Source of the DNA: an uncultured Alkalilimnicola sp.
Lineage (GTDB): Bacteria; Pseudomonadota; Gammaproteobacteria; Nitrococcales; AK92
DNA length: 64,000 nucleotides
Direction: 5' to 3'
Assembly (NCBI GenBank): GCA_937951875.1
Contig: CALGAN010000024.1
Location: forward strand, 1-64,000
Shown here: one piece after another, positions 28,228-37,303 of the stretch
Numbering within the stretch: the first letter of the stretch is position 1
How the letters are laid out: each line of letters starts with the position of its first letter
Translations under genes and position numbers: made by a program
Notes under the pieces: model-generated
What the model was told of the DNA's origin: nothing
What the model saw: the letters and a program-made list of their open reading frames with translations, nothing else
Database searches by the model: none

Positions 28228-28615
28228 ACGGTCGCCGTCGGCGGCCGTCGCGGTCATTTCCTTCCACCTGTTCGCCGCTCTGGCGCTGTTCGAGCCGCCG
28301 CTGCCCGGCTGGGCGGTCGCCGGCGGTCTCGCGCTGGTAGCGCTGTCGCTATGGCGCATCCTCCGCCGCTCGCCGCCGGCGCGGCTGCATCATGGCGGCG
28401 ATACCTGGCTGTTGAGCTGGGCCGGCGCTGAGGCCGAATGCCGGCTGCGGCGTTGGTTCTGCCATCCCTGGCTGTGCGTGCTTTGCTTCGAGGACGGCGG
28501 CGGCCGCCGTCATGTCGTCGTGCTGCCGCGCGATGCGCTCGGGCGCGAGCAGCACCGGCGGCTGCGGGTGCTGCTGCGGCTGCGCGGTGCCGATCAGTTG
28601 CGCAAGGACGGGTAG
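28169..28615 (+). CDS. ygfX: YgfX (CptA)-family membrane protein
   Basis: The 148-residue frame overlaps sdhE, as the ygfX/ygfY pair does in E. coli. After a polar N-terminus it has two adjacent membrane segments (about residues 28-45 and 48-62), then a cytoplasmic part with DTWLLSWAGAEAECRLRRW and HVVVLPRDALGREQHRRLRVLLR. In E. coli this family was described as the toxin of an atypical toxin-antitoxin pair with SdhE, though other roles have been proposed. No alternative start codon lies between the ATG at 28169 and the first helix. Its 3' end overlaps the convergent nadB by 22 bases. Confidence 0.75.
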   Translation: MGSSPNSSTTSSPSVELHPRRSPSAAVAVISFHLFAALALFEPPLPGWAVAGGLALVALSLWRILRRSPPARLHHGGDTWLLSWAGAEAECRLRRWFCHPWLCVLCFEDGGGRRHVVVLPRDALGREQHRRLRVLLRLRGADQLRKDG

Positions 28616-30228
28616 GGGCGCACCGGCGGCGGCACCAGGATGGTCGGCTTGCCCTCCAGCCGGGGATCAGGCTCGGGGTGGTCCAGCGTGTAGTGCAGGC
28701 CGCGGCTCTCCGGGCGGGAGCGGGCGCAATCAATGATCAGCGCCGCCACCGTGGCTAGGTTGCGCAGCTCGATCAGATCGCCGGTGACGCGGAAGTGCCC
28801 GTAGTACTCCTGGATCTCCGCCTGCAGCAGATCGATGCGGCGTTTGGCGCGCTGCAGGCGTTTATCGGTGCGAACGATCCCCACGTAATCCCACATGAAG
28901 CGCCGTAGCTCGTCCCAGTTGTGGCTGACCACCACCTGCTCGTCGGAGTCGGTGACACGGCTCTCGTCCCAGGGCGGCAGCTCCGGCGGAACGGGTACCT
29001 GGTCGATCTGGGCCATGATGTCGGCGGCGGCCGCTTCCGAGAACACCAGGCACTCCAGCAGCGAGTTGCTGGCCAGGCGGTTGGCCCCATGCAGACCGGT
29101 GCAGGCGACCTCGCCGATGGCGTAGAGGCCCGGCACGTCGGTGCGGCCGCGCAGGTCGGTCATGACGCCGCCGCAGGTGTAATGAGCGGCCGGCACCACC
29201 GGCAGCGGCTGCTTGGTCATGTCGAAGCCGTATTCGAGGCAGCGCTGGTAGATGTTCGGGAAGTGACTCTTGATGAATTCAGGCGGCCGGTGGCTGATGT
29301 CGAGATACATGCAGTCGACGCCGAGCCGCTTCATCTCGTGGTCGATGGCGCGGGCGACGATGTCGCGCGGCGCCAGCTCGGCGCGCGGATCGAAGCGCGG
29401 CATGAAGCGCTCGCCATCGGGTAGGCGCAGCAGACCGCCTTCACCGCGTACCGCCTCGCTGATCAGGAAGGACTTGGCCTTGGGGTGATACAAACAGGTC
29501 GGGTGGAATTGGTTGAACTCCATGTTGGCGACGCGGCAGCCGGCGCGCCAGGCCATGGCGATGCCGTCGCCGGTGGCCCCGTCGGGGTTGCTGGTGTAGA
29601 GGTACACCTTGCTGGAGCCGCCGGTGGCCAGCACCACGAAGCGGCCGGCGAACACCTTCACCTGATCCTGATGGAGATCGAGGGCGTAGACGCCGTAGAC
29701 CCGATCGGGCTGTCGGCCCAGGCGGGCGGCGGTGATCAGGTCGATGGCGGCGTGGTGCTCGAACAGGCTGATGTGCGGTTGCTCGCGCACCAGTCCTTCC
29801 AAGGTGGTCTCCACGGCGCGGCCGGTGGCGTCCGCGGCGTGGACGATGCGGCGGTGGCTATGGCCGCCCTCGCGGGTGAGGTGCAGGATCTCCGAGCCGT
29901 CTTCCCCGGTGGCCCGGGAGAACGGCACGCCCCGTTCCAGCAGCCAGCGGATGCAATCCGGCGCGCGTTCGGCCACCAGCCGGGCGGCCGCCGGGTCGGT
30001 CAGGCCGGCGCCGGCGGTCAAGGTGTCCTGGATATGGTTTTCGATGCTGTCGGACTCGTCGAGCACGGCGGCGATACCGCCTTGGGCGTACATCGTCGAG
30101 CCTTCGCTGAGCGGCCCCTTGGAGAGAATGGCGATCTTGAGATGCTGCGGCAGGCGCAAGGCCAGGCTGAGGCCGGCCAGGCCGCTGCCGATCACGACGA
30201 CGTCGAAGAGTTGCGGGCCAGTAGGCAT
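28594..30228 (-). CDS. nadB: L-aspartate oxidase
   Basis: NadB oxidises L-aspartate to iminoaspartate in NAD synthesis. The 544-residue flavoprotein has the FAD fold VVVIGSGLAGLSLAL, STMYAQGGIAAVLDESDS, HTREGGHSHRR-like region (LTREGGHSHRRIVHA) and HPTCLYHPKAKSFLISEAVRGEGG. The succinate-dehydrogenase relationship is evident, but the absence of a covalent-FAD HT motif and the NadB-specific insert separate it from SdhA. It is divergent from rpoE, a gammaproteobacterial arrangement. Confidence 0.96.
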   Translation of the reverse strand: MPTGPQLFDVVVIGSGLAGLSLALRLPQHLKIAILSKGPLSEGSTMYAQGGIAAVLDESDSIENHIQDTLTAGAGLTDPAAARLVAERAPDCIRWLLERGVPFSRATGEDGSEILHLTREGGHSHRRIVHAADATGRAVETTLEGLVREQPHISLFEHHAAIDLITAARLGRQPDRVYGVYALDLHQDQVKVFAGRFVVLATGGSSKVYLYTSNPDGATGDGIAMAWRAGCRVANMEFNQFHPTCLYHPKAKSFLISEAVRGEGGLLRLPDGERFMPRFDPRAELAPRDIVARAIDHEMKRLGVDCMYLDISHRPPEFIKSHFPNIYQRCLEYGFDMTKQPLPVVPAAHYTCGGVMTDLRGRTDVPGLYAIGEVACTGLHGANRLASNSLLECLVFSEAAAADIMAQIDQVPVPPELPPWDESRVTDSDEQVVVSHNWDELRRFMWDYVGIVRTDKRLQRAKRRIDLLQAEIQEYYGHFRVTGDLIELRNLATVAALIIDCARSRPESRGLHYTLDHPEPDPRLEGKPTILVPPPVRPYPSLRN

Positions 30229-30405
30229 GCGGTTGCGTCACCAAGTGGGGATCAGATACTCTCGGAAGCCCCGAAGGGCACCGGTTTGCGGCCGGTAGAA
30301 GCTCACAAGCAGGCGAGGCACGCGCCGGCACCTATCTCATTGCATCGCTCGATAATGCCGCTTCCGATCGCCGCCGTACTATACCGTCATCGATCTTCCA
30401 TGTGC

Positions 30406-30432
30406 GAACTAACACGAGGCGCCGATGTCTAC
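30406..30432 (+). promoter_or_regulatory. Sigma-E-type autoregulatory promoter of rpoE
   Basis: GAACTA at 30406-30411, a 16-base spacer, then TCTAC at 30428-30432 resembles the RpoE/AlgU consensus GAACTT-N16-TCTGA. It ends 44 bases before the rpoE start, the expected place for an autoregulated promoter. Confidence 0.7.
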
Positions 30433-30476
30433 GCGCTTAGACAGGCATTCCCGTCCTTTCGATACGGTCGGCTGAA

Positions 30477-31064
30477 ATGAGCACGACCGATATCGATCAA
30501 GAGCTCGTCAAACGGGTTCAGGCGGGAGACAAGAAGGCGTTCGACGTGCTTGTGCGCAAGTATCAGCACAAGCTCGTCAAGTTGATCACGCGCTATGTGC
30601 ATGACCCGGTGGAAGCGCTAGACGTGGCTCAGGAGGCTTTTATCAAGGCTTACCGCGCGATGCCGAACTTCCGCGGCGAGAGCAGCTTTTACACCTGGCT
30701 CTACCGGATCGGCATCAACACGGCCAAGAATTACCTCGTCGCCCAGGGGCGGCGGCCTCCGGAGAACGATATCGACGCGCAGGACGCGGAGCAGTACGAC
30801 TTCGAGTCGCGCCTGAAGGACCACGACACGCCGGAGCGGATCTTCGAGCGTGACGAGGTCGAGAGAACGATTTTCGAAGCGATCGAAGCGCTTCCCGAAG
30901 ATTTGCGGACCGCGATTACCCTGAGGGAGATCGAGGGTCTCAGCTACGAGGAGATTGCACAGGCGATGGATTGCCCGGTAGGAACCGTGCGCTCCCGGAT
31001 CTTTCGCGCACGGGATGCCATCGACAAGCGACTGCGGCCCCTGATTGGCCCACCTGAAAGGTGA
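30477..31064 (+). CDS. rpoE: RNA polymerase sigma factor RpoE (AlgU)
   Basis: This is the extracytoplasmic-function sigma factor of envelope stress. The 195-residue protein has region 2 (VRKYQHKLVKLITRYV, DVAQEAFIKAYRAM, GESSFYTWLYRIGINTAKNYL) and region 4 (ALPEDLRTAITLREIEGLSYEEIAQAM, GTVRSRIFRARDAID). It heads rpoE-rseA-rseB-degP. Its own sigma-E-type promoter lies upstream, and its stop codon sits inside the ribosome-binding region of rseA. Confidence 0.98.
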   Translation: MSTTDIDQELVKRVQAGDKKAFDVLVRKYQHKLVKLITRYVHDPVEALDVAQEAFIKAYRAMPNFRGESSFYTWLYRIGINTAKNYLVAQGRRPPENDIDAQDAEQYDFESRLKDHDTPERIFERDEVERTIFEAIEALPEDLRTAITLREIEGLSYEEIAQAMDCPVGTVRSRIFRARDAIDKRLRPLIGPPER

Positions 31065-31068
31065 TCGT

Positions 31069-31638
31069 ATGCAGAAAGACGCGCTCAACGAGCAATTGTC
31101 GGCGCTAGCCGATGACGAATTACGGCGCGACGAGGCCTTGTTCCTGACAAGGCGGTTGAGTCAGTCGCCGGAAGCGGTCGAGCAGCTGAGTCGGTACTTT
31201 CTGATAAGCGATGCGCTGCGCAAGCAGCTTCCGGAGACGATCGATCTAGGCCTGGCGGAGCGGGTCGCCGCCGCGCTCGAGCACGAGGAAAGCTTCAATG
31301 TCCGCCCCAGCCTGGTGCGCCGGGTTGCCAAGCCGGTGGCGGGATTGGGCGTGGCCGCCTCGGTGGCGGTGGCGGCGATCACGCTGATGAGCCCGGACGG
31401 TCCGTCCTCCGGAACCGTCGAGGGCGCGTGGGTGGCCGCCGCGGCCACCGCCCCCAGCGCGGCGGCGGTGGCAGTGACGCCGGTGTCGGTCAGCGACAGC
31501 CAGTGGGAACGCCTCGACCCCGAGGTGCAGCGCCGGCTCAATCTCTATCTGGTGAACCACAGCGAGCACTCCTCGGCGGGCCAGTGGGGCGGGGTCCTGA
31601 ACTATGTGCGCATCACCGGCCATTCGGATCGTGACTGA
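31069..31638 (+). CDS. rseA: Sigma-E anti-sigma factor RseA (MucA)
   Basis: RseA holds RpoE at the membrane until regulated proteolysis releases it. The 189-residue protein begins MQKDALNEQLSALADDELRRDE, the anti-sigma domain signature, followed by a single membrane segment (about residues 88-106, AGLGVAASVAVAAITLM). Its Ala-rich periplasmic part is where RseB should bind. The ATG at 31069 is four bases after the rpoE stop, with AAGGTG as ribosome-binding site. It overlaps rseB. Confidence 0.93.
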   Translation: MQKDALNEQLSALADDELRRDEALFLTRRLSQSPEAVEQLSRYFLISDALRKQLPETIDLGLAERVAAALEHEESFNVRPSLVRRVAKPVAGLGVAASVAVAAITLMSPDGPSSGTVEGAWVAAAATAPSAAAVAVTPVSVSDSQWERLDPEVQRRLNLYLVNHSEHSSAGQWGGVLNYVRITGHSDRD

Positions 31639-32644
31639 CGGCCGGCCGCCGAGGTGGCGTCAGCTGTTGCTGACGGCGCTGCTGGGGCTGGGCGCGCTCA
31701 GCACGGCGCAGGCCCAGGACGACGCCCAGGGATGGCTGGAGCGCCTTGGCGGCGCCGCCAAGAACGTCAGCTACCAGGGCACCTTCATCTACCGGCACGG
31801 AGGCCGGATCGAAACGATGCGCATCGTTCACCGCGGTGGTCCGGAAGGCGAGGCCGAGCGACTGGTCGCCTTGACCGGAACGCCGCGCGAGATCATCCGC
31901 GACGAGCGACGCGTCACCTGCATCCTTCCCGACGACGGTTCGGTGGTGTTGGACCGGCGGCAGCTGGCCAATCCGCTTGCCGGACGGGTGCCTGCCGATG
32001 CCGCCAGGCTCCGGCGCAGCTACCGCGTCGAGCTGGAGGATCGAAGCCGCATCGCCGGCCGGTTGGCCCAGGAGATCGTGATCAAGCCGCACGACCGGCT
32101 ACGCTACGGCTACCGGCTCTGGGCCGACCAGGAGTCGGGGCTGTTGTTGCGCTCCGACCTGCTCGACGAGCGGGGCGAACCCATCGAGCAGATCATGTTC
32201 ACCGAGCTGCGGATCGTCGACAGCGTGCCGGCCGAGGCATTGCAGCCGCAGTTGGCGGGCGAGGGCATCACCTGGCAGCGGGAGACGGCCCCGCCGCCGG
32301 CGGTCGCCGACGGCGCGGCGGTGTCGGCCTGGGTGGTTGACGATCTGCCGGACGGCTTCGAGCTGGTGCTGCGCGAGGTCCGGCATATCGCCGACGGTGG
32401 CGCCCCGGTCGAGCACTTGCTGTACTCCGACGGTCTGGCTAGCGTCTCCATTTATATCGAGAAGGGCGCGGGGCGGAGCAACTTCGACGGTCGCTCCCGG
32501 ATCGGCGCGCTGCATGCCTACGGCCGGGTGGTGGAAGGCGAGCAGATCACGGTGGTGGGGGATGTGCCGGCCGCCACGGTGGCTCGCATCGGGGCGTCGC
32601 TGCGGCGCCAGGATGCGGCGACCGATGCCGCCGACGCCAGGTAA
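31631..32644 (+). CDS. rseB: Periplasmic sigma-E regulator RseB (MucB)
   Basis: RseB binds the periplasmic part of RseA and blocks its cleavage until envelope stress. The 337-residue protein (GTG start at 31631, overlapping the rseA stop) has a signal peptide ending at AQA, then the MucB/RseB domain: WLERLGGAAKNVSYQGTFIYRHG, ETMRIVHR, DDGSVVLDRRQ, and a C-terminal region (VEHLLYSDGLASVSIYIEK). An ATG 27 bases upstream (31604) is an alternative start that would lengthen the signal-peptide n-region. Confidence 0.93.
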   Translation: MTDGRPPRWRQLLLTALLGLGALSTAQAQDDAQGWLERLGGAAKNVSYQGTFIYRHGGRIETMRIVHRGGPEGEAERLVALTGTPREIIRDERRVTCILPDDGSVVLDRRQLANPLAGRVPADAARLRRSYRVELEDRSRIAGRLAQEIVIKPHDRLRYGYRLWADQESGLLLRSDLLDERGEPIEQIMFTELRIVDSVPAEALQPQLAGEGITWQRETAPPPAVADGAAVSAWVVDDLPDGFELVLREVRHIADGGAPVEHLLYSDGLASVSIYIEKGAGRSNFDGRSRIGALHAYGRVVEGEQITVVGDVPAATVARIGASLRRQDAATDAADAR

Positions 32645-32790
32645 GCTTTCGTCCCAACGGCCCGTCTTGCGTTTGTTTCGCGCCGCTACCACCTCACTAG
32701 GCAATGACGACGTGCTCAATGACGCCGCCGCGGCGGCGTTCGGCCGCAACCCCCGTATCACTTCGTTGGTCTGGGAGCAGTAGCTTGAGT

Positions 32791-34203
32791 ATGCGCTTAT
32801 GGGCTGGGCGCGGCGCGACCGCGGTGATGATGTGGCTGCTCGTGCTGATGGCAGGGCCCGTGTTCGCGCAAGGCTCGCTGCCGGAGTTCACCAAGCTGGT
32901 GAAGGAGAACAGTCCGGCGGTGGTCAACATCAGCACCTCCAAGAAGATCGATCCGCAAGCCCAGGCGCTGCCGGAACTGCCGCCCGATCATCCGCTGCGC
33001 GAGTTCTTCGATCGGTTTCGCGGCGAGGAGCCGGAGCCGTTCGACGCCGAGTCGCTCGGCTCGGGCTTCATCATCTCCTCGGACGGCTACATCCTGACCA
33101 ACTACCACGTGGTCAAGGACGCCGACGAGATCGTGGTGCGTCTGAGCGATCGCCGCGAGTTCATCGCCACACCGGTGGGCCATGACGAGCGCAGCGATCT
33201 GGCTCTGCTCAAGATCAAGGCCGACAAGCTGCCGGTGGTGCGTCTGGGCAAATCGTCGGCGCTGCAGGTGGGCGAGTGGGTGCTGGCGATCGGTTCACCG
33301 TTCGGCTTCGAGCATTCCGCCACCGCCGGCATCGTCAGCGCCATCGGCCGCAGCCTTCCGCGCGAGAGCTACGTGCCGTTCATCCAGACCGACGTGGCGA
33401 TCAACCCCGGCAACTCCGGCGGCCCGTTGTTCAATCTGGCCGGCGAGGTGGTCGGTATCAATTCCCAGATCTACAGCCGCACCGGCGGCTTCATGGGCGT
33501 GTCGTTCGCGATACCGATCGAGCTGGCCATGGAAGTGGTCGAGCAGCTCAAGACCACGGGGCGCGTCACCCGCGGCTGGCTCGGCATCGTCATTCAGGAC
33601 GTGACCCGAGACCTGGCCGAGTCGTTCGGCATGAGCCGTCCGACCGGCGCGCTGGTGGCCCAGGTGCTGCCGAACGGCCCGGCCGCCGAGGCCGGCATCC
33701 AGGTCGGCGACATCGTGCTCGCCTACGACGGCACCGAGATCACCACCTCGGCCATGCTACCGCCGCTGGTGGGACGCTCCGCCATCGGCTCGGAAGTGCC
33801 GATCAGCGTGCTGCGCGAGGGCAAGACCCGCACCGTCAAGGTGCGGATCCAGCCGCTGCCGGAGGAGGAGCCGCAGGGTACGGAAACCGGCGCCAAGCCC
33901 GATCGCTCGCCGGGGAGGGCCAGTACGCTCCTGGGGGTGACGGTGGATGCGCTGGAGCCGGCGCAGCGCGAGTTGCTCGGGGTCGAGCAGGGCGTGCTGG
34001 TCACCGGCGTGAGTGACGGGCCGGCCAAGGAGGCCGGTATCATGCCCGGCGATGTGATCGGCATGATCAACGGCCAACGCATCGACGGCCTCGAAACCTT
34101 TGACAAGGCGCTGAAAGCCGCGCCCAGGGGCAAGAGCGTGCCGGTGCTCATCCATCGTGACGGCGGCTCGCGCTTCGTGCCGGTGCGGCTGCCGGAGAAA
34201 TAG
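32791..34203 (+). CDS. DegP/MucD-type periplasmic serine protease
   Basis: This is an HtrA-family protease of envelope protein quality control. The 470-residue precursor has a signal peptide (cleavage after VFA, about residue 26), the triad His106 (ILTNYHVV), Asp136 (DERSDLALL) and Ser209 (GNSGGPL), and two PDZ domains (about 280-370 and 385-470). Two PDZ domains and the MucD-like operon position favour degP/mucD over degS. The ATG at 32791 lacks a close ribosome-binding site; a TTG at 32785 has GGGAG 8 bases upstream and may be the real start. A rseC/mucC gene is missing in front of it. Confidence 0.95.
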   Translation: MRLWAGRGATAVMMWLLVLMAGPVFAQGSLPEFTKLVKENSPAVVNISTSKKIDPQAQALPELPPDHPLREFFDRFRGEEPEPFDAESLGSGFIISSDGYILTNYHVVKDADEIVVRLSDRREFIATPVGHDERSDLALLKIKADKLPVVRLGKSSALQVGEWVLAIGSPFGFEHSATAGIVSAIGRSLPRESYVPFIQTDVAINPGNSGGPLFNLAGEVVGINSQIYSRTGGFMGVSFAIPIELAMEVVEQLKTTGRVTRGWLGIVIQDVTRDLAESFGMSRPTGALVAQVLPNGPAAEAGIQVGDIVLAYDGTEITTSAMLPPLVGRSAIGSEVPISVLREGKTRTVKVRIQPLPEEEPQGTETGAKPDRSPGRASTLLGVTVDALEPAQRELLGVEQGVLVTGVSDGPAKEAGIMPGDVIGMINGQRIDGLETFDKALKAAPRGKSVPVLIHRDGGSRFVPVRLPEK

Positions 34204-34263
34204 GACGTTACGGCGCTTGCCGAGAACGGGCGCGAAATCCGCTACCTAAACGAGTAGAATGAG

Positions 34264-34299
34264 CGCGCTGTTCCGCCCAAGGCGGAGTGGCGCGTTTTT
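34264..34299 (+). terminator. Rho-independent terminator after the rpoE-degP operon
   Basis: A 14-pair stem (34264-34277 with 34281-34294, including three adjacent G-U pairs) with a CAA loop is followed by TTTTT at 34295-34299. It is the clearest intrinsic terminator in the window and separates degP from lepA. Confidence 0.88.
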
Positions 34300-34331
34300 C
34301 ATTCGAGCGCGCTCGCCACGAAACGAGTCTT

Positions 34332-36128
34332 ATGGATCGCATCCGAAATTTTTCCATCATTGCCCATATCGACCACGGTAAGTCCACCCTGGCCGACCGA
34401 CTCATCCAGACCTGCGGCGGGCTCAGCGACCGCGAGATGCAGGAGCAGGTGCTGGACTCCATGGAGTTGGAACGCGAGCGCGGGATCACCATCAAGGCGC
34501 AGAGCGTGTCGCTCGAGTACAAGGCCCGGGATGGGCATACCTACGAGCTGAACATCATCGACACGCCCGGCCACGTGGACTTCTCCTACGAGGTGTCGCG
34601 CTCGCTGGCGGCCTGCGACGGCGCGTTGCTGGTGGTCGACGCCTCCCAGGGCGTCGAGGCGCAGAGCGTGGCCAACTGCTACACGGCGGTGGAGCAGGGG
34701 CTGGAAGTGCTGCCGGTGCTCAACAAGATCGACCTGCCGTCGGCCGATCCCGATCGGGTCATCATGCAGATCGAGGAGATCATCGGCCTGGAGGCCAGGG
34801 ACGCGCTGCGCATCAGCGCCAAGACCGGGCAGGGCATCGAGGATCTGCTGGAAATGCTGGTGAAGCGGATCCCGCCGCCCAAGGGCGATCCCAACGCGCC
34901 GCTCAAAGCCTTGATCATCGACTCCTGGTTCGACAACTACCTCGGCGTGGTGTCGTTGGTGCGCATTTTCGACGGCGTGTTGAAGAAGGGTGACAAGATC
35001 CGGGTGATGTCCACCGGCCGTGACTACCAGGTCGATCAGGTCGGCGTGTTCACGCCCAAGCGCACCCAGCGCGAGCAGCTCACCACGGGGCAGGTCGGCT
35101 TCGTGGTGGCCGGCATCAAGGAAATCGACGGCGCGCCGGTCGGCGATACCCTGACGCACAGCGCCCGGCTGGCGGATGCGCCGGTGCCGGGCTTCAAGCA
35201 GGTGCAGCCGCGGGTGTTCGCCGGCATTTTCCCGGTCAACGCCGACGACTACGAGGATCTGCGCGATGCGCTGCAGAAGCTGCGGCTGAACGACGCGGCG
35301 CTGTTCTTCGAGCCGGAGACCTCGCAGGCGCTGGGCTTCGGCTTCCGCTGCGGCTTCCTGGGCATGCTGCACATGGAAATCGTCCAGGAGCGGCTGGAAC
35401 GCGAGTACGACCTCGATCTGATCACCACTGCGCCCACGGTGGTGTACGAGGTAGTGACCACCAAGGGCCAGGTGCTGCAGATCTCCAACCCGGCCAATCT
35501 GCCGCCGGTGAACGAGATCGAGGAGATCCGCGAGCCGATCATCACCGCCAACATCCTGGTGCCGCAGGAGTATGTCGGCAATGTCCTTACCCTGTGCATC
35601 GAAAAGCGCGGCGTGCAGAAGGACATGCTCTACGTGGGCAACCAGGTGTCCCTGAAGTTCGAACTGCCGCTGAGCGAGGTGGTGCTCGATTTCTTCGACC
35701 GGTTGAAGTCGGTCAGCCGCGGCTACGCGTCGTTCGACTATGAGTTCAACCGCTTCCAGGCCGCCAAGCTGGTGAAGCTGGATATCCTCATCAACGGCGA
35801 GAAGGTCGACGCGCTGTCGGTGATCGTGCACCGCGAGAACGCCCAGGCGCGAGGGCGGGAGCTGACCGAGCGGCTGCAGGATCTGATTCCGCGGCAGATG
35901 TTCGAGGTGGCGATCCAGGCGGCGATCGGCAGTCAGATCATCGCCCGTTCCACCGTCAAGGCCTTGCGCAAGAACGTGATCGCCAAGTGCTACGGCGGTG
36001 ACATCACCCGCAAGAAGAAGCTGCTGGAGAAACAGAAGGCGGGCAAGAAGCGCATGAAGCAGGTCGGCCGCGTGGAGATCCCGCAGGAAGCCTTCCTCGC
36101 GGTGCTGCAGGTCGATAACAACAAGTGA
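34332..36128 (+). CDS. lepA: Translation elongation factor 4 (LepA)
   Basis: LepA is a ribosomal GTPase, proposed to act in back-translocation or in initiation and ribosome assembly. The 598-residue protein has G1 AHIDHGKSTL, G2 RERGITIKAQ, G3 DTPGHVDFSYEV, G4 NKIDLP, and the LepA-specific C-terminal domain ending AIGSQIIARSTVKALRKNV and KCYGGDITRKKKLLEKQK. Length is standard. The ATG at 34332 follows the terminator of the rpoE operon, and lepB comes 23 bases after its stop. Confidence 0.98.
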   Translation: MDRIRNFSIIAHIDHGKSTLADRLIQTCGGLSDREMQEQVLDSMELERERGITIKAQSVSLEYKARDGHTYELNIIDTPGHVDFSYEVSRSLAACDGALLVVDASQGVEAQSVANCYTAVEQGLEVLPVLNKIDLPSADPDRVIMQIEEIIGLEARDALRISAKTGQGIEDLLEMLVKRIPPPKGDPNAPLKALIIDSWFDNYLGVVSLVRIFDGVLKKGDKIRVMSTGRDYQVDQVGVFTPKRTQREQLTTGQVGFVVAGIKEIDGAPVGDTLTHSARLADAPVPGFKQVQPRVFAGIFPVNADDYEDLRDALQKLRLNDAALFFEPETSQALGFGFRCGFLGMLHMEIVQERLEREYDLDLITTAPTVVYEVVTTKGQVLQISNPANLPPVNEIEEIREPIITANILVPQEYVGNVLTLCIEKRGVQKDMLYVGNQVSLKFELPLSEVVLDFFDRLKSVSRGYASFDYEFNRFQAAKLVKLDILINGEKVDALSVIVHRENAQARGRELTERLQDLIPRQMFEVAIQAAIGSQIIARSTVKALRKNVIAKCYGGDITRKKKLLEKQKAGKKRMKQVGRVEIPQEAFLAVLQVDNNK

Positions 36129-36151
36129 CGACAGGGACGGGGGACGCGTAG

Positions 36152-36919
36152 ATGCCGTTTGACTTCGAGCTCATGCTGGTAATTCTGACCACGGTCACCG
36201 GCATCGTCTGGGCGTGGGACCTCTGGCGGCGGCGCGGGGCGGAGCAGCCGGTGTCGCAGCAGCAGGTGGCCTGGTGGGTGGATCTGTCGCGGTCGCTGTT
36301 TCCGGTGATCCTCGCGGTCCTGGTCATCCGCTCGTTCCTGTTCGAGCCGTTCCGGATCCCGTCCGGCTCCATGATCCCGACCCTGTACAACGGCGATTTC
36401 ATCCTGGTGAACAAATTCACCTACGGGCTGCGCCTGCCGGTGATCCACACCAAGATCCTGCCGCTGGGCGAGCCGGCGCGCGGCGACGTGGTGGTGTTCC
36501 GCTATCCGCTCGATCCGAGCCAGGACTACATCAAGCGCGTGATCGGTCTGCCCGGCGACGTCATCGCCTACCGAAACAAGCAGATCTTCGTCAACGGCGA
36601 ACCGGTGGCGCTGCAGCCGCTAGGGCGCTATACAGGGCCCGATCAGGACGGGCCGGCGGTGTTGCTGCGTGAGATGCTCGACGGTGTGGAGCATCCGATC
36701 GTGTTACATGCCGATACCGAGGACCGCCGTTTCGAGTACCGGGTGCCGGCGGGTCATTATTTCGTGATGGGCGACAACCGGGACCGCAGCAGCGACAGCC
36801 GTTTCTGGGGACCGGTGCCCGAGAGCAACCTGGTGGGCAAGGCGTTCCTGGTGTGGATGAGCTGGAGTCCAGAGGCCTTCCGCATCAATTGGGAACGCAT
36901 CGGCGACCGTATTCGTTGA
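36152..36919 (+). CDS. lepB: Signal peptidase I
   Basis: LepB removes signal peptides from exported proteins at the inner membrane. The 255-residue protein has two N-terminal membrane segments (about 5-24 and 45-63), catalytic Ser73 in RIPSGSMIPTL and catalytic Lys128 in QDYIKRVIGLPGD, plus the conserved GDNRDRSSDSRFWGPVPE near the C-terminus. The lepA-lepB-DUF4845-rnc order is conserved in gammaproteobacteria. Confidence 0.97.
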   Translation: MPFDFELMLVILTTVTGIVWAWDLWRRRGAEQPVSQQQVAWWVDLSRSLFPVILAVLVIRSFLFEPFRIPSGSMIPTLYNGDFILVNKFTYGLRLPVIHTKILPLGEPARGDVVVFRYPLDPSQDYIKRVIGLPGDVIAYRNKQIFVNGEPVALQPLGRYTGPDQDGPAVLLREMLDGVEHPIVLHADTEDRRFEYRVPAGHYFVMGDNRDRSSDSRFWGPVPESNLVGKAFLVWMSWSPEAFRINWERIGDRIR

Positions 36920-36937
36920 CCTAGGGGGGTAAGAACG

Positions 36938-37303
36938 ATGCTGTATCGGCAACGGGGGGCGACGCTGATAGGCTGGCTGTTCGTGCTGCTGATGATCGCC
37001 GCGTTGGCGCTGGTGACCGTGCGCCTGGCGCCGGTGTACATCGAGGCCTACACGGTGGGCAAGATTCTCGAGGAGATGGCCCGCAGCCGCGATATCAATC
37101 CCAACGATCGGGCCGCGGTGTATACCACCCTCACCAAGCGTCTGAACGTCAACAACATCGACCGCATCAAACGCGAGAACATCACGCTGCAGCCGAGCAC
37201 CAACGGTCTGGAAGTCACCGTCGACTACGAGGCGCGGGTGCCGATCGTCGGCAATCTCGATGCAGTGGCCCATTTCCGTAACAAGGTGATTTTGCGCAAT
37301 TGA
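36938..37303 (+). CDS. DUF4845 membrane protein
   Basis: This 121-residue protein has one N-terminal membrane segment preceded by a pilin-like start (RQRGATLIGWLFVLLMIAALALV). The C-terminal part is the DUF4845 domain (APVYIEAYTVGKILEEMA, IVGNLDAVAHFRNKV). Function is not known. It lies consistently between lepB and rnc in related genomes, and its stop overlaps the rnc start in TTGA. Confidence 0.85.
   Translation: MLYRQRGATLIGWLFVLLMIAALALVTVRLAPVYIEAYTVGKILEEMARSRDINPNDRAAVYTTLTKRLNVNNIDRIKRENITLQPSTNGLEVTVDYEARVPIVGNLDAVAHFRNKVILRN

Noticed and set aside
32664..32783. A 39-codon frame between rseB and degP as a possible mucC remnant
   Set aside because: It has only weak start codons, no ribosome-binding site and no resemblance to RseC.
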